Source: Bacteroidota bacterium
GTDB lineage: Bacteria > Bacteroidota > Ignavibacteria > Kryptoniales > JAKASW01
Assembly (NCBI GenBank): GCA_021789755.1
Contig: JAJYJD010000047.1
Coordinates: 1 to 16,805, forward strand
DNA: 16,805 nt
Direction: 5' to 3'
Each line of letters opens with the position of its first letter. Position 1 is the stretch's first letter. The notes under the pieces were generated by a model. That model was not told where the DNA came from and made no database searches. It was given only the letters and a program-made list of their open reading frames with translations. The position numbers and the translations under genes were made by a program. Shown piece by piece: positions 1 through 7,431 of the stretch.

Positions 1-285
1 GACCACGCCGTTCGAGACGAGAATCGAAGTAATATCCGAAGTGGTCAGACCAGAGTCGATACATGCCCACGTGCTTCCGTTATCTTTGGACAGGTAGATG
101 TTGCCGCCGAGAGTGCCGGCATAGATGTCCGCGGTGTCGGTGGTCATGCAAGTTACCCTTCCGGGCAGCGCACCGTGGCCGTAAGGAGGATCCGGCAGTA
201 TCTTCTTTGTCCACTGGGCGATCGCGCTCGACGAGCAGACCGGCAGTACAATCACGATTACCAAAAGCAGAAAATTCTTTTTCAT
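1..285 (-). CDS. Secreted Asp-box (BNR) repeat protein, N-terminal part only
   Basis: This reading frame is too short for a standard ORF listing because it runs off the left edge; 95 codons are visible. It starts MKKNFLLLVIVIVLP and has a signal peptide of about 23 residues ending AIA before a Gln. Residues 66-73 read SKDNGSTW, a textbook Asp-box (S-x-D-x-G-x-T-W), preceded by a GTLGGNIYLS strand, as in sialidase/BNR and YCF48-like beta-propellers. It is therefore probably an exported beta-propeller; substrate and role cannot be told from this part. An in-frame ATG four codons upstream (297) is possible, but the AGAGG in front of it leaves only 1 base of spacing, so 285 is preferred. It lies 65 bases after the PorV-like gene on the same strand and may be the last or a later gene of that operon. 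No sorting domain can be seen because the C-terminus is outside the window. Confidence 0.8.
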   Translation of the reverse strand, partial: MKKNFLLLVIVIVLPVCSSSAIAQWTKKILPDPPYGHGALPGRVTCMTTDTADIYAGTLGGNIYLSKDNGSTWACIDSGLTTSDITSILVSNGVV

Positions 286-289
286 TTTG

Positions 290-337
290 TTACCCATGCC
301 TCTTTATTTGAACGGTAAAGGCTGTAAACACATTCAT
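290..337 (-). CDS. Possible 15-codon leader ORF before the Asp-box gene
   Basis: An ATG at 337 follows GAGAGGG with 7 bases of spacing, a better ribosome-binding site than the one before the Asp-box gene itself. The frame reads MNVFTAFTVQIKRHG and stops with TAA four bases before the Asp-box ATG at 285. It could be a leader for translational coupling or chance. No homology can be judged at this length. Confidence 0.2.
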   Translation of the reverse strand: MNVFTAFTVQIKRHG

Positions 338-350
338 GAATCTGCCCTCT

Positions 351-1385
351 CTAGAAATTGATACCGACTGTAAATTTCTGTACGTAAGTGAGGCGTCCGA
401 AATTTTGATACGCGTAATCGAGCTCCATGGCAACATTGCCGATGAGAACCTTCCTGAGACCGAATCCAAGTGTATAGGATTCCTCGGAATTACTCAAGAA
501 TAACGACTTGTACCCTCCGCGGAGGGAAATGATGTTGTCGAATACGTACTCAGCGCCCACGTTGACGCTTTCATAGTTGTCACTGGGATGGAGCGCATCC
601 ACGTCGATGGTGAACTTGTGCATATCGGTAGAGATCGGGCTATAGGCGAGGCCGACCCGGAAATTAAGCGGCAGCGACCACGAGTCGGTTCCCAGATAAG
701 CCGGTATCTTGCCGTTATTTCCCGAGGTTGTGGGGTCCGGATCGTATGTTACGAGAAGCGAGCCCCCCTGCATCTGCATTTTAGTGCCGAAATTTGAAAT
801 GGACATTCCGAGTATGATACCGTCGAACGGAGTTTTGTAGAGAATGCCCATATCGAGCGCGAGCCCGGTCGCACTGGCTTCCCATATCGACTGGTAAACC
901 ACTTTGGGGTTGAAGCCGATTGCGAAATCCTCGGTCAGGTTGATGCCGTAGCCGACACTAAACGCGATATCGGAGGCGGTGAATATCTGGCCCGTCCCGT
1001 TCGGGTTGTCGACCGTCGTAACCTTCATGTCGCCGTAGGAAGAAGAGGTGAAGCTGACTCCAACGGTCCCGAAACTGCCGAGGTTATAGGACGCCGCGAG
1101 GAAATTATATCCGACATCGGCGAGCCAGTTAGTATGGTCGAACATTATCCCGACCCCGTCGAGCTTAGCGAGGCCGGCCGGGTTCCAGTAGAAAGCACTC
1201 TCGTCGTTAGAGATAGCGACAAAGGCGCTTCCCATCGCCGTCGCTCTCGCCCCCTGGCTGATTTCAAGGAAGGGGGCTGCGGTCGTTCCCCTCTTCGAGA
1301 CGTTTGAAATGAATCCGCCCTGGCAATACGCCGTCGAAGAGATTAAGAGTAGCGTCAATAAAACAGTTACAGTTCTTATTTTCAT
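351..1385 (-). CDS. PorV/PorQ-family outer-membrane beta-barrel protein
   Basis: This is a 344-residue protein with a signal peptide (MKIRTVTVLLTLLLISSTAY, cleavage near residue 21-22). The family signature follows at residues 45-73: GARATAMGSAF ... ESAFYWNPAGLA. The rest alternates hydrophobic and polar residues with many Gly/Tyr/Phe and ends in Phe (FTVGINF), as outer-membrane barrels do. PorV/LptO proteins (FadL-like barrels) bind the C-terminal domains of T9SS cargo; many paralogues, like this one, lie outside the core secretion genes and have unknown partners. The ATG has GGAG at good spacing and sits 12 bases after the stop of the 1043-aa gene, so the two are almost certainly co-transcribed and probably translationally coupled. 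I infer a partner role for the 1043-aa protein or the TonB receptor upstream. Family membership is firm, the specific role is not. Confidence 0.85.
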   Translation of the reverse strand: MKIRTVTVLLTLLLISSTAYCQGGFISNVSKRGTTAAPFLEISQGARATAMGSAFVAISNDESAFYWNPAGLAKLDGVGIMFDHTNWLADVGYNFLAASYNLGSFGTVGVSFTSSSYGDMKVTTVDNPNGTGQIFTASDIAFSVGYGINLTEDFAIGFNPKVVYQSIWEASATGLALDMGILYKTPFDGIILGMSISNFGTKMQMQGGSLLVTYDPDPTTSGNNGKIPAYLGTDSWSLPLNFRVGLAYSPISTDMHKFTIDVDALHPSDNYESVNVGAEYVFDNIISLRGGYKSLFLSNSEESYTLGFGLRKVLIGNVAMELDYAYQNFGRLTYVQKFTVGINF

Positions 1386-1397
1386 CTCCCGTCTCCA

Positions 1398-4300
1398 CTA
1401 TTTGATCACGGCGAATTTGCCGATGTACTTGCCGATGCCGGGTGCCTCAACCTCGAAGAGGTAAACGCCGTATGCTATGTCCATTCCATCGTCCGAAACG
1501 AGGTCCCAGGTGATGGCGCCGCCGCTGTTGAGGTTCGAATCGTTCTTGTAAAGTGTCTTCACTAGCGCACCGGACATGGTGTAAATTCTTATCGTGCATT
1601 TTGCGGGAAGATTTACGAAATCGATCACACGCGTCCCGCGGCCGGTGGGATAGAGAGATCTCGGCTCCCATGATGCCGTCGCGATATAAGGGTTCGGCAC
1701 GACTGAAATTTTGGCCAGGTCCTTGCCGGCGGCGGAGTCACTCACGGTCATCGCTTTTGTCGAGAAACTGAAGTAGTCTCCGTTTCCGAATGGCCTGTTT
1801 GTATATATCATGAATTTATCGCCGGCCTTCGGATATACGGGTGCTATGGCGGGATTTTGAGGGCCCTGGTAGTGGATCTCCCATAGCCGCAGGTCTGGCT
1901 TGCCGACACCCTGGCTCTTCGTCATGATTATATCGTCTCCAAGCGACAGTGTCCCGGAAGCATCGTTGTCTACGATTATACTGCCAAGCATCTGCCCGCT
2001 GTTCAAATCCGTTATAAGATAGTTCACGGCTATGAGACCGGAAGACGACTGTACGGTGTCGACCGGGTGATCATAGAATTCCATCTGGAAGTCTGACGGC
2101 CACGCGACGCCCCCGCTCGGATAACGGATGACGGCAAGATTAAGATTGCTGTTGCTGCCGTACCAGCCTGTAAGTGTACTGTTGACGGTCACGTTTGTGT
2201 CGTTCCGGAATGAGAAGACCATGCCATCGAAGGGCAGACTGAATACGGTGCTCCCGAAAACTGTGGCGTCGACGTCTCTTTCCAGTGTGTCGACGGCGCC
2301 GCTGTACGTACGAATGACGTCGTAAGAGACCGTGCGGTAAGCCGGGATTGTGCCCTGCGCGGCAAACGTGATCCTGTACTGGGCACCGGCCTTTATCGCT
2401 CCGGGATCGAGTACCTGGGCGCTGATTGCCCCGGTTCCGATCCCGTGGGTGACTTTGTCCAGGTTCCCGGTGATCTGAGGCGGCACGTAGCCGGCAACAG
2501 GTGCATTGGGGACGACGACAGCGCAGTTCTGGTCCACGAATGTGATTTTCCCGGAATAATCCTGAGTAATGATCTTCGAGCATTCCGTGGGCTGGAGTCC
2601 CGTTGTGCCGTATGCCGTGTCTCCAGTGGTGTACGAGCAAACCGCATAGTAGTAAGTCTTTCCGTTTTCGACGGTCGTGTCGACGAACGAATGTTGCAAG
2701 CCGGTGTTGCTTCCACGCCAGAAGCGCGCGCCGTTAATTCCGACCGGGTCGGGTCCGAATATCGAGTCGACCAGATCGAACTGCGCGATAGGTTTCCAGT
2801 AAACGGGTTCACCCTTCGAATCAGTGATGATTTTGTCGTCTTCAAACTGTGGGTCTTCACTTCTGTAAACTGTATAACCCTCAAAGGTTTTCTTATAACC
2901 CTGGCGCGGGTCGCCATTTTGATATCCGAGGAAGGGATCTCTGAACTGTTCGGCGATATTGTCCCAGTAAAGAAAGACTCTGCCGTCGCCGGCCACCGCG
3001 TGGACTGTAGGCTTGTACGGCGGCTTCGAGAAATTATAATTAGCGTTGTAGATTTGCTGGACTGTCTGCTTGTGCTGCAGGATCTGGCCCAGGTCGTTTC
3101 CCATGATCAGCGCCATGGAGAATCTCTCCCTCAGCCCCTTCCCGAGGATGAACGGACCCGACGCGAAGACCATCTGTATATTGGTATTGGCGACGGAGGT
3201 GTCTACAAAGCCGTTGTTCATCGATTGCCACATGACATTGTCATTCTTCGGCCACATACCCGTCGGTCCTTTGTCCGCGAGAGTACCGAGCGTCACGGAG
3301 GTGAGACCTATCTGGTCGGATTCATCTTTATCGGTGGCGTCAAAGTGCGGCTCTCCATGAGTCGGAAGTCCGTCCCCTTCGCCGATATCGGGCCCCGTGT
3401 ATCCGGGATCCCACGGGCCGAGCCCGTCGGCACCGACGTCGTCGTTCAACGGTTCATCGGGATCCCATTTGCCGTTTCCGTTCAGGTCGCTGTATGGAAC
3501 CCAGTTATGGTTGTTGTCGATGTTGTCGTCTCTTCTTTCATCGATCATGCCATCGCGGTCGTTATCCAGCCCGTCAAAAGGATTTCCGGGACTCTCCAGG
3601 TAAGCAAAGCCGAGATAGCCGGTTTTCCAATTACCTGGATTGCCAATGCCGGATGGCGCCCAGGTATATGCAATATTGAGGGACGTGCTGTAATAACCGC
3701 TGTTGGCGGGCTCCGTAGAATTTGCTCCACCGATTCCCGGGTCGGCGTAGAACCCGAACGCAGTACTGTCATATGTGTGGTCCGATAGATTCACTATATC
3801 ATAATGCCAGAAGATCACGTCTTCAGCGAGGACATGGGACCACTGGAATCCTCGCACTTCCACCCGGAGCCCCAGCCCGCCGCGGGCCGAGTCACTCGCA
3901 ATCGGATAATAGTTGAATGGCGGAAGGGTGAATTTCTTGTCCTGAGAATCGTCCATCACGAAGAATGTTTCGAAGTCGGCATTTGATACTCCCTTTCCGA
4001 AATAGCCGTACCATTTCCCGTTCCACGATGGGTCCAGGCCGAGAGCACTCGGCCAGATCAGTGGCAGCGAATTGTTGTAGTTGCCGCTCGCATCCACAGC
4101 CGGGCTTGTGCCGCTCGGATTGGCGTAGCCGGGTACGGGCTCCAGCCCCCAGGGCACACCCGTCACGGGATCGTCGCTATACTGCTCACGATAGGCGGAG
4201 ACAAGCGGTGTTATCCTTTGGCCGGAAGGCGTGGTAACTCTCGCTGCGATGAGGACAGCCGTCCCGTCCAGATTATTGTTTCCGGTGCCCGCGGGCCATT

Positions 4301-4529
4301 CAACCGACGGGGCAAACTCCCAGTACCCGATCTCTCCATAGTTATAATAGAGAGTGTTAATCCTGTTACCGACCATAATCCCCTCTCTTCGGTACCTGTA
4401 ATTCCCGAGAGAGTCGGCCCGGTAAAGAGGGATTCTCGGATCTTCCTGCCCTACGTCAATCTGTGCCAGTGCAAAATCGCAGAAGACTCCCAGCAACAGG
4501 AAAAGTATTGTAAAAAATCTGCGCTTCAT
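1398..4529 (-). CDS. Large secreted protein: Asp/Asn-rich segment, Fn3-like domain, FlgD-like C-terminal tail
   Basis: This 1043-residue protein has a signal peptide (MKRRFFTILFLLLGVFCDFALA, residues 1-22) and no catalytic domain that I recognise. Residues about 320-405 are very rich in Asp, Asn and Gly (DNDRDGMID, DLNGNGKWDPDEP, DIGEGDG), resembling thrombospondin type-3 or EF-hand-like calcium-binding loops. Residues about 506-650 look like a fibronectin type III fold (KPTVHAVAGDGRVFLYWD ... TYYYAVCSY). The last ~100 residues begin with SVVPNPY and end with a FlgD-Ig-like/sorting-type fold (TIRIYTMSGALVKTL ... GVYLFEVEAPG ... KFAVIK). This differs from the NPFNP type used by two other proteins here. 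The start is set by AGGAG 8 bases before ATG. It sits 24 bases after the TonB receptor gene and 12 bases before the PorV-like gene, so the three form one operon. I infer a surface protein, perhaps a lid or glycan-binding partner of the receptor in place of SusD. Confidence 0.8.
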   Translation of the reverse strand: MKRRFFTILFLLLGVFCDFALAQIDVGQEDPRIPLYRADSLGNYRYRREGIMVGNRINTLYYNYGEIGYWEFAPSVEWPAGTGNNNLDGTAVLIAARVTTPSGQRITPLVSAYREQYSDDPVTGVPWGLEPVPGYANPSGTSPAVDASGNYNNSLPLIWPSALGLDPSWNGKWYGYFGKGVSNADFETFFVMDDSQDKKFTLPPFNYYPIASDSARGGLGLRVEVRGFQWSHVLAEDVIFWHYDIVNLSDHTYDSTAFGFYADPGIGGANSTEPANSGYYSTSLNIAYTWAPSGIGNPGNWKTGYLGFAYLESPGNPFDGLDNDRDGMIDERRDDNIDNNHNWVPYSDLNGNGKWDPDEPLNDDVGADGLGPWDPGYTGPDIGEGDGLPTHGEPHFDATDKDESDQIGLTSVTLGTLADKGPTGMWPKNDNVMWQSMNNGFVDTSVANTNIQMVFASGPFILGKGLRERFSMALIMGNDLGQILQHKQTVQQIYNANYNFSKPPYKPTVHAVAGDGRVFLYWDNIAEQFRDPFLGYQNGDPRQGYKKTFEGYTVYRSEDPQFEDDKIITDSKGEPVYWKPIAQFDLVDSIFGPDPVGINGARFWRGSNTGLQHSFVDTTVENGKTYYYAVCSYTTGDTAYGTTGLQPTECSKIITQDYSGKITFVDQNCAVVVPNAPVAGYVPPQITGNLDKVTHGIGTGAISAQVLDPGAIKAGAQYRITFAAQGTIPAYRTVSYDVIRTYSGAVDTLERDVDATVFGSTVFSLPFDGMVFSFRNDTNVTVNSTLTGWYGSNSNLNLAVIRYPSGGVAWPSDFQMEFYDHPVDTVQSSSGLIAVNYLITDLNSGQMLGSIIVDNDASGTLSLGDDIIMTKSQGVGKPDLRLWEIHYQGPQNPAIAPVYPKAGDKFMIYTNRPFGNGDYFSFSTKAMTVSDSAAGKDLAKISVVPNPYIATASWEPRSLYPTGRGTRVIDFVNLPAKCTIRIYTMSGALVKTLYKNDSNLNSGGAITWDLVSDDGMDIAYGVYLFEVEAPGIGKYIGKFAVIK

Positions 4530-4553
4530 TCTATAATCTCCTAATCGATTATT

Positions 4554-7325
4554 CTAGAAATCAAAGCTGCAACCTATGCGTACCGACCTTGGCGCGGAAA
4601 AACTGGTCGGATCGTTTATGTACTGCTGCAGAGTATTCAGGCCTATTATTGTACCTGCCGATGTAATGTCCTGCTGCAGTGGATCGTTGGCGCGTCCCGT
4701 CGCCGCGTTGACATTGATCTCGTTCCTGATATCAAGCAGGTTGTAAACCAGGGCAAACAGATTAACGTTAAGCCCCTCCCCGAGATTGAAGGACTTTTGC
4801 GCCCTGAGGTCAACGTTGTATGTCGCCGGTTTTACCGCATTGTTGTCGAAGAGTATTCCTTGCGAAATCCGGACGTCCTGCGTATAGGGAAAGCCTGAAC
4901 CGTAACTGAGTATCAGGCCGACGGTCCAATCATCAGCTTTCCCGACATCCACTTCAGCGTTAAGTGTGTTGCGCTGATCCCAGTCGAGAGGTACGAATAT
5001 CTTGTTCGTTTCTATCGGGGGGCTGGATTGGTTGTTGTAGAACACGGACATCGGGTCCGACGCATCGCCTTCGGCTATCTGGAATGTGTAGTCGATCTTG
5101 AGACTAAACAGTTCCGAGAATCTCTTATCGAGCGTTACGATGAGTCCCTTTACGTTGGCGTAGTCCCTGTTTATGTAGCGCGCGTAGTTCACGCCCTGGT
5201 AGGTGCTGATTATTTCCATGCCCAGCCAGTTTCTGATATCTCTGTCGTAGAGAGTGAAGTCCAGTGAAAGGTCAGAGGACAGCGCCTGCTGGAGCCCAAT
5301 TTCGTACATCACGGTCTTCTGGGCTTTCAGGTCAGGATTGCCCATGACGCTCGTCAACCCGCCTGTTTCAAGAACCAGCTCGCCGGGGTTGTCGTAAAGA
5401 TTTGAGAAACTCGGGATCTGAAAGAAGTGGCCGTAAGAGAAATGAATGATTCCCCTGTCGGTGATCGGGAAAGACACTCCAAGTCTTGGGCTGATCTGCG
5501 TCTTCGCGAGCGCCTCGACCATTTTTCCGTAGTTGGGGAAATTGGGATCGCGCAGGGGGTTCTTCAAGTCGTACAGATACTGCGCGTTCGGCTTGAAGTA
5601 ATCGAAGCGCAGGCCGACGTTTATTATCATGATATCATATTCAGCCTTGTCCTGTATATAGGCGGCGAATTGAGTCGGATATCTGTTGTATGCCTGGTTG
5701 CCCGCGGGGTCCTGGCTGCTGATGCTTCCGAGTCTGAGATAAAGCGGCGTGTAGACCGAATCGATCCCGGTTCCGCTTGAAGGACTTACCAGCGTGTATT
5801 CATGATCGTATAACTTATACCAATCGAGCTCGGCACCGATGGCCACTTTATGATGCGTCGATACCTGGTCGTTGAGCTGCCATTGGAGTATGCTTTCTAT
5901 CGTCTCCCTTTCATATCTTCCCGATTGCTGCCCGCCGGACTGGAAAGTATAATTTGACAGAGGCGATCCCTGCGTCGGATCGACATATCGTGGGTCGAAT
6001 GGGTTTGCATATACATAGCCTTTATATGAATACCTATTGACCGCGAACTTCAAAGTCTGGAAAATATTCTGAGACGGAATTTGAGTTATCTGAAAACTGT
6101 GGATCCAATTGTCCATATAGTAGTTCATTGCGCCGTCAGGAGTCCATTCCCACGCGTGACTGTAGTACTTGTTCCAGTTATTGTTGTAGAACAAGCTGTA
6201 GGCGAACTTCAAAGCGGGGAGCCCGTATGTCAGTTTGCCGTTAAGGGAATACATTCGCGACGGGTTCATCGGCACAAATGACGAATCACCGGAATGTGGC
6301 ATTATGTAAATCGCGTTCCCATTCGCATCAAGGATAGCATTCCCGCTCGGATCTGTCAGAGGAAATGGCGAAACGTCGGTGGTTCTGTAGATCCTCTGTC
6401 CGTATAAATAACCGGGGTTGTAGTAGTATCGGCCCGTAGTGAAAAAGGTCAGGTCGGGGAGGATCACGGTGGGACCGCTCAACGTAAATTCGTAATCCCT
6501 TGTCCTGAACGTTGTCAATCGCCCGACATTCGGGAAAAGAGATGTATGTGTGGTGACATAGTCTCCGGTGTACGCGGAAAGCGAACCGTGAAACTGCTGG
6601 GAGCCGTCCTGGGTGACTATGTTGACGACTCCGGACATGGCCTGCCCATATTCCGCGTTGAAGGTGCCGCTGATTACCTCCATTTCCCTGATGGAGGAAT
6701 TTTCGATCTGCAATGGGAGAGAGCCGTTGAAAGGATCGGTGACGGAGAGTCCGTCAACCAGATATGCCACTTCATCGGAACGACCGCCCCTGAAATGGCC
6801 GCCGACAACTCCTGCCTGCAGATTTATTATCTGGCCGACGCTCTCGACAGGCATTTTGCTGATCTCGTTAGCGGAAACAGTAACAGATGTAGAGGTCAAG
6901 TCCTTTTGAACAAGGGGCCGCTTCGCGGTGACGACGACCTCCTGTGTACTTACCGCCTGCGGGTCCATCTTCATATTCAGCGTGAAAGTGAGATCAATCT
7001 TTATCGGCACATCTTTTACGACGACCTTCTGATATCCGACCGCGCTGATCGACACGGAATAATCCCCCGGGGGAATGTAATCGACGTAGTAGTAACCGTC
7101 GAGGTCGGTAGCCGCTCCCATGCTGGTTCCCTGTATCAATACGTTGGCGCCGACAAGCGGCTCTCCCGTCTGGGAATCAGTAATCTTACCTGCCAGCTTT
7201 CCCGTCGTGCCCGCAAAGGAAATGCCGGTCAGCACCATCAACACGACCGGGACGAGCAGCAATCGCCGCAGATTAACAGCGGATTTATTCAGGTCCGTCA
7301 TACTGGGTTTGTCACAATTACACAT
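4554..7325 (-). CDS. TonB-dependent outer-membrane receptor with carboxypeptidase-regulatory-like domain
   Basis: This is a ligand-gated outer-membrane transporter, 923 residues from the chosen start. Residues 1-38 are a long signal peptide with a charged N-region (LNKSAVNLRR) and cleavage near SFA. Residues 43-120 are a CarboxypepD_reg-like domain (GKITDSQTGEPLVGANVLI ... DGYYYVDYIPPGDYSV). A TonB-box-like stretch QEVVVTA follows at 128-134, and a plug domain at about 141-245 (VAYLVDGLSVTDPF, EMEVISGTFNAEYGQAMSGVVNIVT). The remaining ~680 residues form the beta-barrel, ending in Phe. The open frame extends to a TTG at 7379, but that codon lies in the upstream terminator's T-run. ATG 7325 has GGGG 8 bases upstream and is preferred; ATG 7331 is too close to it. 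The substrate is inferred to be an oligosaccharide from the adjacent hydrolases and symporter. No SusD follows; instead come the 1043-aa and PorV-like proteins. Confidence 0.9.
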   Translation of the reverse strand: MCNCDKPSMTDLNKSAVNLRRLLLVPVVLMVLTGISFAGTTGKLAGKITDSQTGEPLVGANVLIQGTSMGAATDLDGYYYVDYIPPGDYSVSISAVGYQKVVVKDVPIKIDLTFTLNMKMDPQAVSTQEVVVTAKRPLVQKDLTSTSVTVSANEISKMPVESVGQIINLQAGVVGGHFRGGRSDEVAYLVDGLSVTDPFNGSLPLQIENSSIREMEVISGTFNAEYGQAMSGVVNIVTQDGSQQFHGSLSAYTGDYVTTHTSLFPNVGRLTTFRTRDYEFTLSGPTVILPDLTFFTTGRYYYNPGYLYGQRIYRTTDVSPFPLTDPSGNAILDANGNAIYIMPHSGDSSFVPMNPSRMYSLNGKLTYGLPALKFAYSLFYNNNWNKYYSHAWEWTPDGAMNYYMDNWIHSFQITQIPSQNIFQTLKFAVNRYSYKGYVYANPFDPRYVDPTQGSPLSNYTFQSGGQQSGRYERETIESILQWQLNDQVSTHHKVAIGAELDWYKLYDHEYTLVSPSSGTGIDSVYTPLYLRLGSISSQDPAGNQAYNRYPTQFAAYIQDKAEYDIMIINVGLRFDYFKPNAQYLYDLKNPLRDPNFPNYGKMVEALAKTQISPRLGVSFPITDRGIIHFSYGHFFQIPSFSNLYDNPGELVLETGGLTSVMGNPDLKAQKTVMYEIGLQQALSSDLSLDFTLYDRDIRNWLGMEIISTYQGVNYARYINRDYANVKGLIVTLDKRFSELFSLKIDYTFQIAEGDASDPMSVFYNNQSSPPIETNKIFVPLDWDQRNTLNAEVDVGKADDWTVGLILSYGSGFPYTQDVRISQGILFDNNAVKPATYNVDLRAQKSFNLGEGLNVNLFALVYNLLDIRNEINVNAATGRANDPLQQDITSAGTIIGLNTLQQYINDPTSFSAPRSVRIGCSFDF

Positions 7326-7333
7326 AGTCATTT

Positions 7334-7337
7334 CCCC
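7334..7337 (-). promoter_or_regulatory. Ribosome-binding site deciding the TonB receptor start
   Basis: On the minus strand GGGG is followed by 8 bases and ATG 7325. The in-frame ATG at 7331 would leave only 2 bases, and the TTG at 7379 overlaps the terminator, so 7325 is the best start. Confidence 0.5.
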
Positions 7338-7377
7338 GAGTGGTAGAGAGTACAAACGATCAAAATAACTCCGGATC

Positions 7378-7405
7378 AAAAAAAGAGCCGGTCCATCCCG
7401 GCTCT
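7378..7405 (-). terminator. Intrinsic terminator after the 856-aa gene
   Basis: Read on the minus strand, AGAGCCG (7405-7399), an 8-base loop and CGGCTCT (7390-7384) form a perfect 7-bp GC-rich stem. It runs directly into seven T residues (7384-7378, the first also being the last stem base). It lies 27 bases beyond the stop of the 856-aa gene and 53 bases before the receptor start, dividing the window into two transcription blocks. An overlapping, longer hairpin competes with it (see the inverted repeat at 7390-7417). Confidence 0.85.
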
Positions 7406-7417
7406 GCGGGATGGACC
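7390..7417. repeat. Perfect 11-bp inverted repeat overlapping the terminator
   Basis: GGTCCATCCCG at 7390-7400 is matched exactly by its reverse complement at 7407-7417, with a 6-base spacer. In the minus-strand transcript this hairpin forms first. Its loop and 3' arm contain the bases needed for the 5' arm and loop of the terminator stem, so the two structures exclude each other. Confidence 0.8.
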
Positions 7418-7431
7418 ATTGCTCAGTGAGT

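Noticed and set aside
2445..3788. A 447-codon plus-strand open frame
   Set aside because: It lies entirely inside the 1043-aa gene on the opposite strand. It has no signal peptide, recognisable domain or ribosome-binding site, and the minus-strand gene has clear homologous features. It is a shadow frame.
4554..7325. Calling the receptor a SusC with SusD next door
   Set aside because: The downstream neighbour has no SusD features (no lipobox, no TPR-helical pattern, beta-rich with Fn3 and FlgD-like domains), so the SusC/SusD label is not supported.
6546..7346. A 266-codon plus-strand open frame
   Set aside because: It is antisense to the plug and regulatory-like domains of the TonB receptor, whose motifs are unmistakable; its protein has no recognisable motif.
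7326..7379. Longer N-terminus of the TonB receptor from TTG 7379
   Set aside because: The TTG lies in the terminator's T-run and has no ribosome-binding site; the extra residues do not look like signal sequence.
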